Positions 26,317 through 35,133 are shown, numbered from the stretch's first letter. The stretch is DNA of 58,779 bases from Bacillota bacterium (GCA_023402395.1 JAEYGI010000034.1:1-58779), one strand, 5' to 3'. The notes: generated by a model from the sequence alone, not told the origin. Made by a program: numbers and translations.

Positions 26317-26667
26317 CTTTTTTTAACTGCCTAAAATCATATAAATTTTAACCCCCGAAACAGGTTCCACAATCCCTTTACCTACTTCTCCGAAGCATCT
26401 CGTAGACCCAATAACTTACCCGGAAGAGTCTAGGATGGACGCGCGCCGCTTTGCGATACGGACTCGCACAGCGGTCGCGGACGAAGCACCCCCATGAAGG
26501 CATCCGGTCCGGATGACCGGGGCCATCACGAGGGTCCCATGGTCATGGATGCCATGGGATAAAGGGAGGTCCAAGGAACCGTCCGGTTCCTGGCGGCTTT
26601 TGCGTCGCTTTTGGCCGCTCAAAAGCGACAAATTGGCGCCAAAGCACTAGCGATTCCGTTCCTTGAT
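26317..26667. other. Highly structured intergenic spacer
   Basis: Four compact inverted repeats follow one another: 26501-26515 (CATCCG/CGGATG), 26535-26558 (CCCATGG/CCATGGG), 26575-26590 (GGAACCG/CGGTTCC) and 26604-26612 with 26621-26629 (GTCGCTTTT/AAAAGCGAC). A 71-codon frame on the minus strand (26416-26631) is open through them but has no SD. It could be a structured RNA, or a piece of a repeated element. Confidence 0.45.
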
Positions 26668-27057
26668 TTAGACTGAATATTTATCCCCGTGCCCCCCCGA
26701 ATCCTGATTCTGGTTCCGGTCTTGCTTCCGTTCCCTCTCCCGTTTCGTCAGGATCCGGATCAGTTCCGCGCCGTCTTCCAGGCCGCGGCGGTAGATCAGT
26801 TCCTGGGAGCAGGTTGCCATGACCAAGGCGGTTTCATTGATGGCGCTGAGGACCACCGCGCTACTTGGGGCGGGGAGCATGTTTCCGAGGATCTTCAGGA
26901 AGTTGTCCATTGCGGCGCGGTTCTCTTGGAGTTGCGGATCGCGTGGGAGGATTTTGGCGCTGAATTCGGCAACCCGTTCCATGACTAGATAATCCAGGTA
27001 ATAGGTCATGGGTTCGAGGTCGGGGGGCGGGTGTGGGAGTTGGGATGGATCGGGCAT
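26668..27057 (-). CDS. Hypothetical protein, paralogue of the gene at 25975
   Basis: About 129 residues. A Pro-rich N-terminus leads to helices (YYLDYLVMERVAEFSAKILPRDPQLQENRAAMDNFLKILGNM) and the motif SQELIYRRGLEDGAELI shared with the neighbour. The tail is very charged and Gln/Asn-rich. ATG 27057 lies after GAAAGGAG and is preferred over 27102. Function unknown; the pair looks like an accessory gene family in tandem. Confidence 0.6.
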   Translation of the reverse strand: MPDPSQLPHPPPDLEPMTYYLDYLVMERVAEFSAKILPRDPQLQENRAAMDNFLKILGNMLPAPSSAVVLSAINETALVMATCSQELIYRRGLEDGAELIRILTKRERERKQDRNQNQDSGGHGDKYSV

Positions 27058-27208
27058 GAGATGACTGGCTCCTTTCGGGAGAAATTTGAACAGAAAAACC
27101 ATTTCAAAATCGTAGAACGTTCAAATCAATAACATTTCCAACCTTGTTTTTTTGTTACACAAAGGGGAAACGATGGGACATGAAGAAATAAACTTAGTTA
27201 AGTATGAA

Positions 27209-27290
27209 ACTTAGTTTCTAAGTACTATTTCAAAATATATATCGTTTTTGAAGTTTCCTTTCTGGAAACTTTTTCTGCTTTTATTATAAG
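27209..27290 (+). promoter_or_regulatory. Palindromic operator candidates before the XRE gene
   Basis: ACTTAG-TTT-CTAAGT (27209-27223) and AAGTTTCC-N5-GGAAACTT (27251-27271) are perfect dyads in an AT-rich leader, with a -10-like TATTATAAG at 27282-27290. XRE repressors commonly bind such dyads at their own promoters. Confidence 0.5.
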
Positions 27291-27340
27291 TCGACAAATT
27301 GGTAACTGTCAAGTAATTACTTTTTAAGGAGCAGATCAAT

Positions 27341-27571
27341 ATGAATGAAAAAAAGAATCGATTGGGCGAGCGGTTAATGATCCTACGGGAGGAAGCGGGG
27401 TTAACCCAAGAAAAGCTGGCGGAGATATTTAAGACAAAAAAAGCGACAATTAGCCGCTATGAAACCGGATCAAGAGATCCTAAGTTAGATATGTTGATCG
27501 AGTTTGCCGATTTTTTTAAGGTAAGCACCGACTATTTGCTGGGGAGGACGGATAAGCGGAACGGTTTGTAA
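27341..27571 (+). CDS. XRE family transcriptional regulator
   Basis: A 76-residue single-domain helix-turn-helix protein (RLMILREEAGLTQEKLAEIFKTKKATISRYETGSRDPKLDMLIEFADFFKVSTDYLLGR). It starts 12 bases after AAGGAG. The family binds short palindromes; two lie upstream. The gene is the first of an AT-rich accessory stretch with mobile-element remains, so it may derive from a phage or integrated element. Confidence 0.92.
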   Translation: MNEKKNRLGERLMILREEAGLTQEKLAEIFKTKKATISRYETGSRDPKLDMLIEFADFFKVSTDYLLGRTDKRNGL

Positions 27572-27609
27572 CGTTGATTGACCCACTGCATTCCAAGAAG
27601 TGGCGGGGA

Positions 27610-27758
27610 GCTTTGAACCGATAGAAGCTATCCCGTGAATACCCAAACACCTTGCATACTTCCGATACGTTCCCCAATTGTTTGGCCAGTTCCAACAGTC
27701 CAATCTTTGCTTTATTATTTTCTGCTCTGCATCTTGTTTGACAACTCCTCATAACCAT
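27610..27758 (-). pseudogene. IS481-type transposase N-terminal remnant
   Basis: The sequence KIGLLELAKQLGNVSEVCKVFGYSRDSFYRFK matches the helix-turn-helix start of IS481-family transposases (typically ...GYSRDSFYRFKELY). After RFK the similarity stops and the rest of the transposase is absent. It lies between the XRE gene and a decayed ATPase gene. Confidence 0.75.
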
Positions 27759-27794
27759 TTCTTTTATTCGGAATGTGAGATTGGATAATAACAG

Positions 27795-28805
27795 TTACAG
27801 ATAAGGAAACCATTTTTCAAAAAAGTACGTAGTTCGGGGATCAAGACATACTTTTCCTCTATTTCGCAACTCTTTCGAAAACCATTTTAAGTAAAGCAAA
27901 TCCGATGGCCCTTCAACTAATAATGTATTTTTCCCAACAAACAAGCTTTGAGTAATATCATATCCTAATGCAGCTTGCAAGGGGAATATTGTATCTAAAT
28001 CTGTACTTAGTACCTGATCTCCAACTTTAGTACCAAGAATATCATCATTTTCCGTAATAACGTCTTCTACAGTACGGACATTTAGTATATTATCTGGATC
28101 TATCATAAAAGGTGAGTGTGTACTATATATCACTTGATAATTTGGAGTAAGTTTTTCATTTATATATCGGAGTAAATCGCCTTGAGCCTTTCCATGCAAA
28201 CTTAACCCAGGCATCAAGAAGGATAATTAAGTTTTCACCGTAATTCTTACGAACTTGTGAAAGCCATACTAAAAATGAGAAAAACCAAACAAATCCCGTA
28301 CTTCTTTCATCGAAAATTACAGTGCTACTTTAAATAATTCGCCCACTGAGCTAACTCCGGATAAAGATTCGAGGAATCCTTCATCTAATTTCACCATAGA
28401 CAAATAAAATTTAAGTATTTGTGATTGATTTATTGAGACATCCCAAGTAAAAGTATTATTATATCCTTTCTTAACTGTCACAATACGATCTGCGATTGAA
28501 TTTGGCCCAAGAATTTGTTCGAGATTTTGACATTCTTCATCTTCTATTTCCCAAGAAGTATTCAATATATTACTAGCAGCATCTGTGGGATTAGCTTCAT
28601 AATCTATTAAATAGTTTCTAGGGTACTCTTCAACTGTATCATATTGCTTATCAGGCTCAACAGGGTTAAATTTATAGAGAGATTGAAGAATTGCACTTTT
28701 ACCAGATTCATTTTTTCCAACCAAACAGGTAAGTGAAGAAATTGTAAATTCTTCAGAATCATTTATGCATTTATAATTGGTTATCTGCACTGACTTAAGA
28801 AACAT
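27795..28805 (-). pseudogene. Decayed OLD-family AAA ATPase/nuclease
   Basis: The gene starts well (GAGGTAACC before ATG 28805; MFLKSVQITNYKC..., Walker A VGKNESGKSA). Translation stops at 28317 after about 162 codons, with the middle of the ATPase missing. The frame resumes with VIFDERSTGFVWFFSFLVWLSQV and NLIILLD, shifts, and continues GLSLHGKAQGDLLRYI, VIYSTHSPFMID and the Toprim-like LLVEGPSDLLYL. The C-terminus is truncated. At least one deletion and one frameshift are visible. Base composition is clearly more AT-rich than the core genes, so it was probably acquired. OLD-family proteins are often part of phage-defence or mobile regions. Confidence 0.8.
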
Positions 28806-28830
28806 TGGTTACCTCCTCAATTTATCATAA

Positions 28831-29020
28831 CTACACAATAGCATTACATGCTTTTTCCCCTTTAAATAATTCCATCATATATTTAACGCTTTTCTCACGA
28901 TTTGCATCATCAAAGTCTTCGAGAAACTCCTTTTGCAGAATCAGCAATTCGGCAATGCCTTCCCCAAACAATTGTTTATTATTTAAATAATTGACCTCAT
29001 TATAAAGATATACTCTTATC
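28831..29020 (-). pseudogene. AT-rich gene fragment, no start
   Basis: An open frame ending at 28831 reads ...VNYLNNKQLFGEGIAELL and EKSVKYMMELFKGEKA, which looks like protein, but no start codon or SD is present. A second piece (FDYADGFGLIV..., about 29065-29160) is in the same state. Both are likely remains of the acquired stretch. Confidence 0.35.
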
Positions 29021-29183
29021 CATTGACATTACATAAATTATTAAAATATTCCACATTATTCCGCTTTTTCCTTCTTCAGTTTTGCGAAATGCTGCCTTGT
29101 CTTGAATTTCACAATTAATAATAATACTATTAATCCAAATCCATCAGCGTAATCAAATAAGTTATCATAATCAGCGGTTCAGA

Positions 29184-29209
29184 CCCCTCCCCCACCCCCA
29201 AATCCCCCC
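29184..29209 (-). other. G-rich tract flanking repeat array 2 (G-quadruplex-capable)
   Basis: Runs of C on the plus strand give GGGGGG, GGGGG, GGGGG and GGGG on the minus strand. The order and spacing match the tract beside array 1 (136-163). In both cases it abuts the same first unit (CTCCAACCGG). Confidence 0.45.
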
Positions 29210-29210
29210 G

Positions 29211-29693
29211 CTCCAACCGGCGGCGCCCTATCCCCAGCCGATCCGGCTTCCCGATCATCTGAAGCAACACCTACCCCAACCGTTCAAGCTCTCCGATCAA
29301 TTGAAGCGACCCCGCTCCCATCCGGAGCAACACCCGCTCCAAGTGATCCGGCTCCCCGATCATCTGGAGCAACACTTTTTCCATCTGGAAAAACAGTTTT
29401 ATCAAATGATCCTCTACTATTTCGATCTGGAGAAACAGTTTTATCAAATGATCCTCCAATATTTCCATCTGGAGCGACCGCCGCTACAAATGATCCTCTA
29501 ATATTTCCATCTGGTGCAACCTCCGCTCCAACTGATCCGGCACTCCGATCAGTTGGAGCGACTGCCGCACCAGTTGTAGCGACCCCGCTCCCAATTGATC
29601 CAACCCCTCGATCAACTGATCGCTCCCCTGGATCAGTTGCAGCGGCGCTTCCCTCACTTGATCCAACCCCCGGATCACTTGCAGCGCCGCCTC
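29211..29693. repeat. Array 2: 23 degenerate 21-bp units with CANNTG core
   Basis: Units start every 21 bp from 29211 to 29673 with no indel. Units 1 and 2 match those of array 1 at 20 of 21 bases each; the AT-rich units lie in the same central positions. On the minus strand the leucine-heptad frame starts at ATG 29699 just after the bioY terminator but has TAG stops near 29484 and 29271. CANNTG reads CAN-NTG on both strands, so both strands encode Gln/His-Leu/Met at each unit. The array lies between bioY and the decayed ATPase region. Confidence 0.8.
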
Positions 29694-29710
29694 AAACATC
29701 CCCGCAACAA

Positions 29711-29737
29711 AAAAAGAGCCTTGCCAAGGCTCTTTTT
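29711..29737. terminator. Terminator of bioY, bordering array 2
   Basis: AAAAAGAGCCTT pairs with AAGGCTCTTTTT; runs of A and T on both sides make it bidirectional. Confidence 0.85.
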
Positions 29738-29783
29738 AGATTCGCGAAAACTATTTCGCATCGAAATCCCGTCTCTTCCCGGC

Positions 29784-30389
29784 TTACCGTCCGCTCTCCT
29801 CCAGTTGCCTGCCTCCGGCGAGGAACTGCTTGGCCTTGCCCAGCTCTTTCAGAAGCACCGGAGCAATGGAGGTAACCACCGCGATTTTGATCAGATCCCC
29901 CAGGATCATCGCGGGCAGCGTGGGCAGGATCTGCGCCATCACTGCCATCGGCGATCCGAACAGCGTCCCGGCCAGCGGGATATAGCCGAGCCCCACTACA
30001 TAAACCACGATCATTCCCAGCGCCGACCCGAGCAGCACATTCCAGGCAGTTCCCTTGAAAAGCTTTAGTTCCGTGAACCATCCGGCCAGAAACGCCGCAG
30101 GAACAAATCCCAGGAGAAAGCCGAAGGTCGGCTTGAAAATATAGGCCGGCCCGCCGCCGGTGGTGAAAAACGGAAAACCGGCCAGGCCCATCAGCAGATA
30201 AATGGTGACCGCCAGCCATCCCTTCCGGCCGAGCAGCACCCCGCTCAAGATCACCAGCAACGGCTGCATTGTCAGCGGCACCGGGCCCACCACCAGTTTC
30301 AGATTGGCGCTGATCACCAGCAACGCCACAAGCACCGCCACCATCACCAATTGAAAGGTCGCCAGCAGGCTGCGGTTAGTTTCATTCAT
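29784..30389 (-). CDS. bioY: Biotin ECF transporter S component
   Basis: A 201-residue BioY with six membrane segments. Family motifs are VGPVPLTMQPLLVILSGVLLGRKGWLAV, GLAGFPFF and GGGPAYIFKPTFGFLLGF. It binds biotin and uses a shared ECF energising module that is not in this window. The gene is only 3 bases from the end of birA, so ligase and uptake protein share a transcript controlled by the BirA site at 31416-31446. Confidence 0.95.
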   Translation of the reverse strand: MNETNRSLLATFQLVMVAVLVALLVISANLKLVVGPVPLTMQPLLVILSGVLLGRKGWLAVTIYLLMGLAGFPFFTTGGGPAYIFKPTFGFLLGFVPAAFLAGWFTELKLFKGTAWNVLLGSALGMIVVYVVGLGYIPLAGTLFGSPMAVMAQILPTLPAMILGDLIKIAVVTSIAPVLLKELGKAKQFLAGGRQLEESGR

Positions 30390-30392
30390 GGT

Positions 30393-31373
30393 CTAATCCT
30401 CCTTAAAATCGGCGATTAGCTCGCCGGAATTTACCCGGATCAACTCGCCGGAATCCGTCCGCAGCCAGAGGCTGCCGTCCTGATCGAGATCCTCGGCCTG
30501 TCCGGTCAAGATCTTCCCAAACCCCTGATTGATCGTGACCCGCCGGCCCAGTGTCGCCGAATGGGCCTTGGCGTCGGCGATGACCGCCGCCAGCGACCCG
30601 GCGGCAATGCCGTCGTAGGCTCTTTCGAACTCCACTAGGAACTCGCGGAGCAGCGCGGAACGGAGAAACGGCTTCCCGGCGATCATCCGCAGCGAGCCGG
30701 CCCGGTCCGCCAGTTCGGCCGGGAAATCCGACAGCTCATGATTGACGTTGAGGCCGACGCCGATCACCAGGTACTGGACCAGATCCATCTCGCCCTTCAT
30801 TTCGGCCAGGATTCCCGTGATCTTCCGGCCCTCATGCATCAGATCGTTCGGCCATTTGATGGCAAGCCGGATGCCGGTCACCCGTTGCACCGCCCGGGCC
30901 ACGCAGACCGCGGTCAAAATCATCATCACCGCTAGTTCGGCGGCGCTTAGCCTCGGCCGCAAAATAAAGCTGAACGACAGCCCCCGGCCCGCGATCGAAC
31001 TCCAGCTCCGCCCCATCCGGCCCCGGCCCAGGGTCTGGCGCTCCGCGACCAACACCGTGCCTTCGGGCGCGCCGGTTTCAGCCAGCCGCCGGCCCCAGGC
31101 GTTGGTGGAATCCACCTCGTGCTGGCAATAGACGACCTGTCCGAAACGGCGGGTCGGCAAATCGCCCTTGATCTCCAGCGGCAGCAGCACATCGGCGCCG
31201 CCGCGCAAACAATAGCCTTTGCGGGTCGAGGACTCGATGACGTACCCCGATTCCCGGAGCCCCTCGATCTGCTTCCAGATCCCGGCCCGGGTCATCCCGG
31301 CGATCCTGGCCAGCTCCTCCCCGGAAACGAACGAATCCTGATGCGCTTTCAACAGTTCCAGTATTTTTTCCAA
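30393..31373 (-). CDS. birA: Biotin-protein ligase and repressor BirA
   Basis: About 326 residues. The N-terminal winged helix (ILELLKAHQDSFVSGEELARIAGMTRAGIWKQIEGLRESGYVIESSTRKGYCL) shows the repressor form. The ligase core has STNAWGRRLAE, the biotinyl-AMP loop GRGRMGRSW, and KWPNDLMHEGRKITGILAEM. The upstream ATG at 31409 lies around the promoter -10 box, so I prefer TTG 31373 with AGGGTGATGA upstream. The gene leads the birA-bioY operon. Confidence 0.93.
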   Translation of the reverse strand: MEKILELLKAHQDSFVSGEELARIAGMTRAGIWKQIEGLRESGYVIESSTRKGYCLRGGADVLLPLEIKGDLPTRRFGQVVYCQHEVDSTNAWGRRLAETGAPEGTVLVAERQTLGRGRMGRSWSSIAGRGLSFSFILRPRLSAAELAVMMILTAVCVARAVQRVTGIRLAIKWPNDLMHEGRKITGILAEMKGEMDLVQYLVIGVGLNVNHELSDFPAELADRAGSLRMIAGKPFLRSALLREFLVEFERAYDGIAAGSLAAVIADAKAHSATLGRRVTINQGFGKILTGQAEDLDQDGSLWLRTDSGELIRVNSGELIADFKED

Positions 31374-31391
31374 ACTCTCATCACCCTTGCC

Positions 31392-31446
31392 ATTATAGCC
31401 CATCGGCAATTAAATTGTCAACCTTTCAATCACATTATGGTTTACA
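31392..31446 (-). promoter_or_regulatory. birA promoter with BirA operator
   Basis: On the minus strand TTGACA (31421-31416) and TATAAT (31397-31392) are 18 bases apart. Overlapping the -35 is the dyad TGTAAACC-N15-GGTTGACA (31446-31439 and 31423-31416), one base off a perfect inverted repeat and close to the known Firmicutes BirA site (TTGTAAACC-N14/15-GGTTTACAA). This implies repression by BirA when biotin is plentiful. Confidence 0.8.
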
Positions 31447-31553
31447 TTCGATTTGGGGAACTTTTCCCGAAAGGAAGCCGTTTAATAATAGAGAAATCTT
31501 CCAAAAAGAGGACAATTCTGGACAAAAAAATATTCAGCCAGAGGTGATTTGCG

Positions 31554-32648
31554 ATGAAGCCCGTTTTTAAACGACAATTAGCTACATATCTGGCGGCATT
31601 GCTGCTCATAGCCGCGATCTTCTCCTTTCAGCCCGGCGGCCTGGTGCGGGCCGCGCTTCCCGAGCCGGAACTGATCGGCTCGTCGGTGGTGGCCGACATC
31701 GCCGAGGCGAGCATGCCGAAGGTGGTCTGGGTCATCTCCACCTTCGAACGGCAGGTACCGTCGTTCCCCTTCGGCCGCTGGCGCGAGCGTCAGCAGGAGC
31801 AAGGGTTCGGCAGCGGCTTCTTCTTTGACGAAAACGGCCATATTCTGACCAACGCCCACGTGGTCGCCGGCGCCCAGGCCGTCGAGGTCGCCCTTCAGGG
31901 CCAGGACAAGCCGATTCCGGCCAAGTTAATCGGCCTTGACCGCGAACTGGACCTGGCCATCGTGAAGGTTGATCTTCCGGAGAAAGCGGCCTATCTGACG
32001 CTGGGCGACTCGGACCAGACCCGGGTCGGCGAATGGGTGATCGCCATCGGCAATCCGCTGGGGCTCGATCATACCGTCACCCAGGGGATCATCAGCGCCA
32101 AGGGGCGGCCGCTGATCGCGGGCGACCGGAGCGAAACCACGACCTATGAAAATATGATCCAGACCGACGCCGCCATCAACCCCGGCAACAGCGGCGGGCC
32201 GCTGCTGAACCTCAAAGGCGAAGTGATCGGGATCAATACCGCGGTCAGCGCCGCCGGCCAGAATCTGGGGTTTGCCATTCCCATCAACACTGTGAAGGAA
32301 GTTTTATTCGAATTAATCACCAAGGGCCGGTTGAGCCACCCCTGGCTTGGTGTGGAGATGATGGACGCCAAGACCCTCGACGCCAAGACCCGGGCCTATA
32401 TCGGCATTAATAGCACCGAAGGCGTCCTGGTGAACCCGGTCAAAGGCTCTCCGGCCGACAAAGCCGGACTGCAGCCCTTCGACCTGGTGGTCGAGATCAA
32501 CCGTCAGCCCGTCGCCACGGTCGAAGACATGGCCAGGTTCATCCGCAAGTGCAAAGTCGGCGACAAACTGACCCTGCTGGTAATGCGGAAGGGAATTCCG
32601 GTCACCGTGGAAGCGGTGCTGGAAGAGAAACCGCAACCGAAGGAATGA
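31554..32648 (+). CDS. htrA: HtrA/DegP-type S1C serine protease
   Basis: A 364-residue protein with an N-terminal membrane anchor, a trypsin-like domain and one PDZ domain. The catalytic triad is visible: His in LTNAHVV, Asp in DRELDLAIVKV, Ser in NPGNSGGPLL. The PDZ part begins around LGVEMMDAK and contains GSPADKAGLQPFD. It would degrade or refold damaged proteins on the outer face of the membrane. AGAGGTGA precedes the ATG and a terminator follows. Confidence 0.94.
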   Translation: MKPVFKRQLATYLAALLLIAAIFSFQPGGLVRAALPEPELIGSSVVADIAEASMPKVVWVISTFERQVPSFPFGRWRERQQEQGFGSGFFFDENGHILTNAHVVAGAQAVEVALQGQDKPIPAKLIGLDRELDLAIVKVDLPEKAAYLTLGDSDQTRVGEWVIAIGNPLGLDHTVTQGIISAKGRPLIAGDRSETTTYENMIQTDAAINPGNSGGPLLNLKGEVIGINTAVSAAGQNLGFAIPINTVKEVLFELITKGRLSHPWLGVEMMDAKTLDAKTRAYIGINSTEGVLVNPVKGSPADKAGLQPFDLVVEINRQPVATVEDMARFIRKCKVGDKLTLLVMRKGIPVTVEAVLEEKPQPKE

Positions 32649-32674
32649 ACTTTGGAACGATTGCGTAACGATCG

Positions 32675-32703
32675 AAAAAGCACGGCTGAGGCCGTGCTTT
32701 TTT
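32675..32703 (+). terminator. Terminator of htrA
   Basis: AAAAAGCACGGC pairs with GCCGTGCTTTTTT. Confidence 0.88.
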
Positions 32704-32739
32704 CATGGTGGGCTTTCCGGTCAGCCCATGTCATGATGC

Positions 32740-32945
32740 CGATTCAACCTCACCCCGGCCCTCTCCGGGGATGCGGCTCAAGGAGCGGATTCACGGAGAG
32801 GGATGACGGAGCTTGAAACTTTGGCTTTTAAATGCCCTGATTGAAAGCCCAAAAATAGGCCCCGGTTTCAGTCAATTCACCTCTCCCCGCCGAACCGGCA
32901 TCATTGAACTTCAGCGCCGGGGAGAGGCCGGGAGAGGGGTCTGAA
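32740..32945. repeat. CTCTCC/GGAGAG inverted-repeat region
   Basis: Left CACCCCGGCCCTCTCC and right GGGAGAGGCCGGGAGAGGGG-type arms (32751-32765 and 32919-32940) flank a segment that itself repeats CTCTCC/GGAGAG. The pattern recalls the short dispersed repeats with CTCTCC ends found in many bacteria. No gene lies in 32649-33009. Confidence 0.45.
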
Positions 32946-33009
32946 TTTGAACAACGTTGTCGACTAATTTCTCCAAGATATTCACAGCACGACTTGATAA
33001 CATTGCCCG

Positions 33010-33366
33010 TCAGCCCGGCGCGATCCGCCGGTTCCGCGAATCGACCCGGATCACCCGGGGCGCGAATTTCTCCAACTCCTCCGGGCCGAGCCAGGCGTAG
33101 GACATGATAATAACCAGATCGCCCGGCGCGGCCAGTCGGGCCGCGGCGCCGTTCAAACAGATCGTCCCCGAATCCGCCTCCCCCTCGATCACGTAGGTTT
33201 CAAAGCGCTCGCCGTTATTGACGTTGACTACCTGGACCCGTTCGTAGGGAAGCAGATCGGCCGCCTCCATCAGGACGGAATCCACGGTGATGCTGCCGGC
33301 ATAATTCAGATCGGCCCCGGTGACCGTGGCCCGGTGGATTTTGGACTTGCACATGGCGCGAAGCAT
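33010..33366 (-). CDS. panD: Aspartate 1-decarboxylase
   Basis: A 118-residue proenzyme that self-cleaves between Gly and Ser in YAGSITVD (about residues 22-29) to form its pyruvoyl group, then makes beta-alanine. KIHRATVTGADLNYAGSI and LNGAAARLAAPGDLVIIMSYA are family stretches. It is the last gene of panB-panC-panD on the minus strand, so both halves of pantothenate are made from this block, except for PanE. Confidence 0.96.
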   Translation of the reverse strand: MLRAMCKSKIHRATVTGADLNYAGSITVDSVLMEAADLLPYERVQVVNVNNGERFETYVIEGEADSGTICLNGAAARLAAPGDLVIIMSYAWLGPEELEKFAPRVIRVDSRNRRIAPG

Positions 33367-33393
33367 GGGTGGCCTCCTTATGAAGCGGTAATG

Positions 33394-34245
33394 TCAGGCG
33401 GTGACGCGGAACGTCATATTGTCGATCAACCGGGTGGACCCGATTTTCACAGCCAGGGCGATCAGGACTTCCCCCTCAAGCGACTCCAGCGGCTGAAGGG
33501 TCTCGCTGGCGACGACCGCCAGATAGTCGAGGGTTGCCAGCGGCTCTCCGGCAATCACCCTTAGCAATTGGCCGCGCAACGCTCCGGCATCCCGGGTCCC
33601 GGAAGCGATCAGCTCCCCGGCGCGGTTCAAGGTGCGAGAAAGGACCAGCGCGGCCCGGCGCTCCTCCGGTTTCAGGTAGACGTTGCGGGAACTCATGGCC
33701 AGCCCGTCCTCTTCCCGGACGATCGGGCAACCGATCACTTCCAGCCGGAGGTTTAGATCCAGCGCCATCCGCCGGATCACCCGGAGCTGTTGAGCGTCCT
33801 TCTCGCCGAAATAAGCCCGGTGCGGCGCCACGATCTGGAACAGCTTCAGGACCACCGTGGCCACGCCCTGGAAATGGCCGGGCCGGCTCGCGCCGCATAG
33901 CCCCTGGGCAAGGGCTCCGACCTGCACTGTGGTTTGAAACCCTTCCGGATACATCTCGGCCACTTCCGGATAAAACAGCAGATCAACCCCGGCTCCGGCG
34001 GCCAGCCGCTCATCCCGCTCCAGATCGCGGGGGTAGCGGCTGAGATCCTCACCCGGCCCGAACTGGATCGGGTTGACGAACAGGCTGGCCACAACCAAAT
34101 CGTTCTCGGCCTTGGCCCGCCGCATCAACGACAAATGGCCTTCGTGAAAATAGCCCATGGTGGGCACCAACCCGATGGTCCGTTCCGCGTGGCGCGCCTC
34201 ATCCAGGAGCCGGCGCATTTCAGCAATGGTATGTACAGTTTTCAT
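33394..34245 (-). CDS. panC: Pantothenate synthetase
   Basis: A 283-residue ligase that joins pantoate and beta-alanine with ATP. The HIGH-like LVPTMGYFHEGHLSLMRRAK, SLFVNPIQFGPGEDLSRYPR, FGEKDAQQL and the KMSKS-like MSSRNVYL are all present. The start overlaps the panB stop by 4 bases. Confidence 0.97.
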   Translation of the reverse strand: MKTVHTIAEMRRLLDEARHAERTIGLVPTMGYFHEGHLSLMRRAKAENDLVVASLFVNPIQFGPGEDLSRYPRDLERDERLAAGAGVDLLFYPEVAEMYPEGFQTTVQVGALAQGLCGASRPGHFQGVATVVLKLFQIVAPHRAYFGEKDAQQLRVIRRMALDLNLRLEVIGCPIVREEDGLAMSSRNVYLKPEERRAALVLSRTLNRAGELIASGTRDAGALRGQLLRVIAGEPLATLDYLAVVASETLQPLESLEGEVLIALAVKIGSTRLIDNMTFRVTA

Positions 34246-35108
34246 GACTTCGCCCCCTGCTGCATCCCGGCGATGGCGGCTTGAAATTCCAAATGCTCGG
34301 CCGGCCCCATCCTCCGGGTGTTGGCTTCAGTCGGAAATTGCCCCGACCGGACTGCTTCCAGATAACTTTGGACCGCTTCCGTGGTCATCCGGCCGATCTC
34401 CGCGAAAACCCGGTTATGGCGCAGCTTGATCCCGGGATCCAATCCCAGCAAATCGTGATAGACCAATACCTGGCCGTCGCAGGCCGGGCCGGAACCGATG
34501 CCGATGGTGGGAACCGCCAGCCGCGCGGTAATGGCTTCCGCTACTTCCCAGGGGACCAATTCGAGCACCACTCCGCAGATACCGGCGTCTTCCAGCCGGA
34601 GCGCGTCCTCCAGGAGCCGTTTGGCCTGCAGCGGCTCTTTGCCCTGAAAACCGGGGCCGCCCAGGCCGTGCACGGACTGCGGCGTAAATCCCAAATGGCC
34701 GAAGACCGGGATCCCGGCCCTCACGATCCGCCGGGCCGTCGGGGCCATTGCCTCCCCTCCCTCCAGCTTGACCGCTTGCGCGCCCCCCTCCTGGAGCAAA
34801 CGCCCGGCATTGGCCACCGCCTGTTCCTCGCTGACCTGATAGGACAGGAAAGGCAGATCGGCAATGACCATCGCCCGAGTGGCCCCCCGGGTCACGGCCT
34901 TCACGTGGTGGAGCATGTCATCCATGGTTACCGCTACCGTATTCTCGTACCCGAGCATCACCACTCCCAGCGAATCGCCGACCAGGATCAGGTCCACCCC
35001 GGCCGCCTCCACCAGCCGGGCCGCAGCATAGTCATAGGCGGTGATCATCACCAGCTTCTCCCCGGCTTGCTTCATCTTGCGAATTTTGACGGTAGTTATC
35101 TCCCGCAT
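34242..35108 (-). CDS. panB: 3-methyl-2-oxobutanoate hydroxymethyltransferase
   Basis: About 288 residues. PanB adds a hydroxymethyl group from methylene-THF to ketoisovalerate. Motifs are VMITAYDYAAARLVEAAGVDLILVGDSLG, the Mg-binding ADLPFLSYQ, and VKLEGG. ATG 35108 lies seven bases after GGAGG; the open frame continues upstream through a terminator hairpin and cannot be coding there. It leads the pan operon. Confidence 0.96.
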   Translation of the reverse strand: MREITTVKIRKMKQAGEKLVMITAYDYAAARLVEAAGVDLILVGDSLGVVMLGYENTVAVTMDDMLHHVKAVTRGATRAMVIADLPFLSYQVSEEQAVANAGRLLQEGGAQAVKLEGGEAMAPTARRIVRAGIPVFGHLGFTPQSVHGLGGPGFQGKEPLQAKRLLEDALRLEDAGICGVVLELVPWEVAEAITARLAVPTIGIGSGPACDGQVLVYHDLLGLDPGIKLRHNRVFAEIGRMTTEAVQSYLEAVRSGQFPTEANTRRMGPAEHLEFQAAIAGMQQGAKS

Positions 35109-35133
35109 CATCCAGCCTCCCATTGGTGAAAAT

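Noticed and set aside
26416..26631. 71-codon frame on the minus strand between the two paralogous genes
   Set aside because: No SD, and it covers four strong hairpins; a structured non-coding element explains the sequence better.
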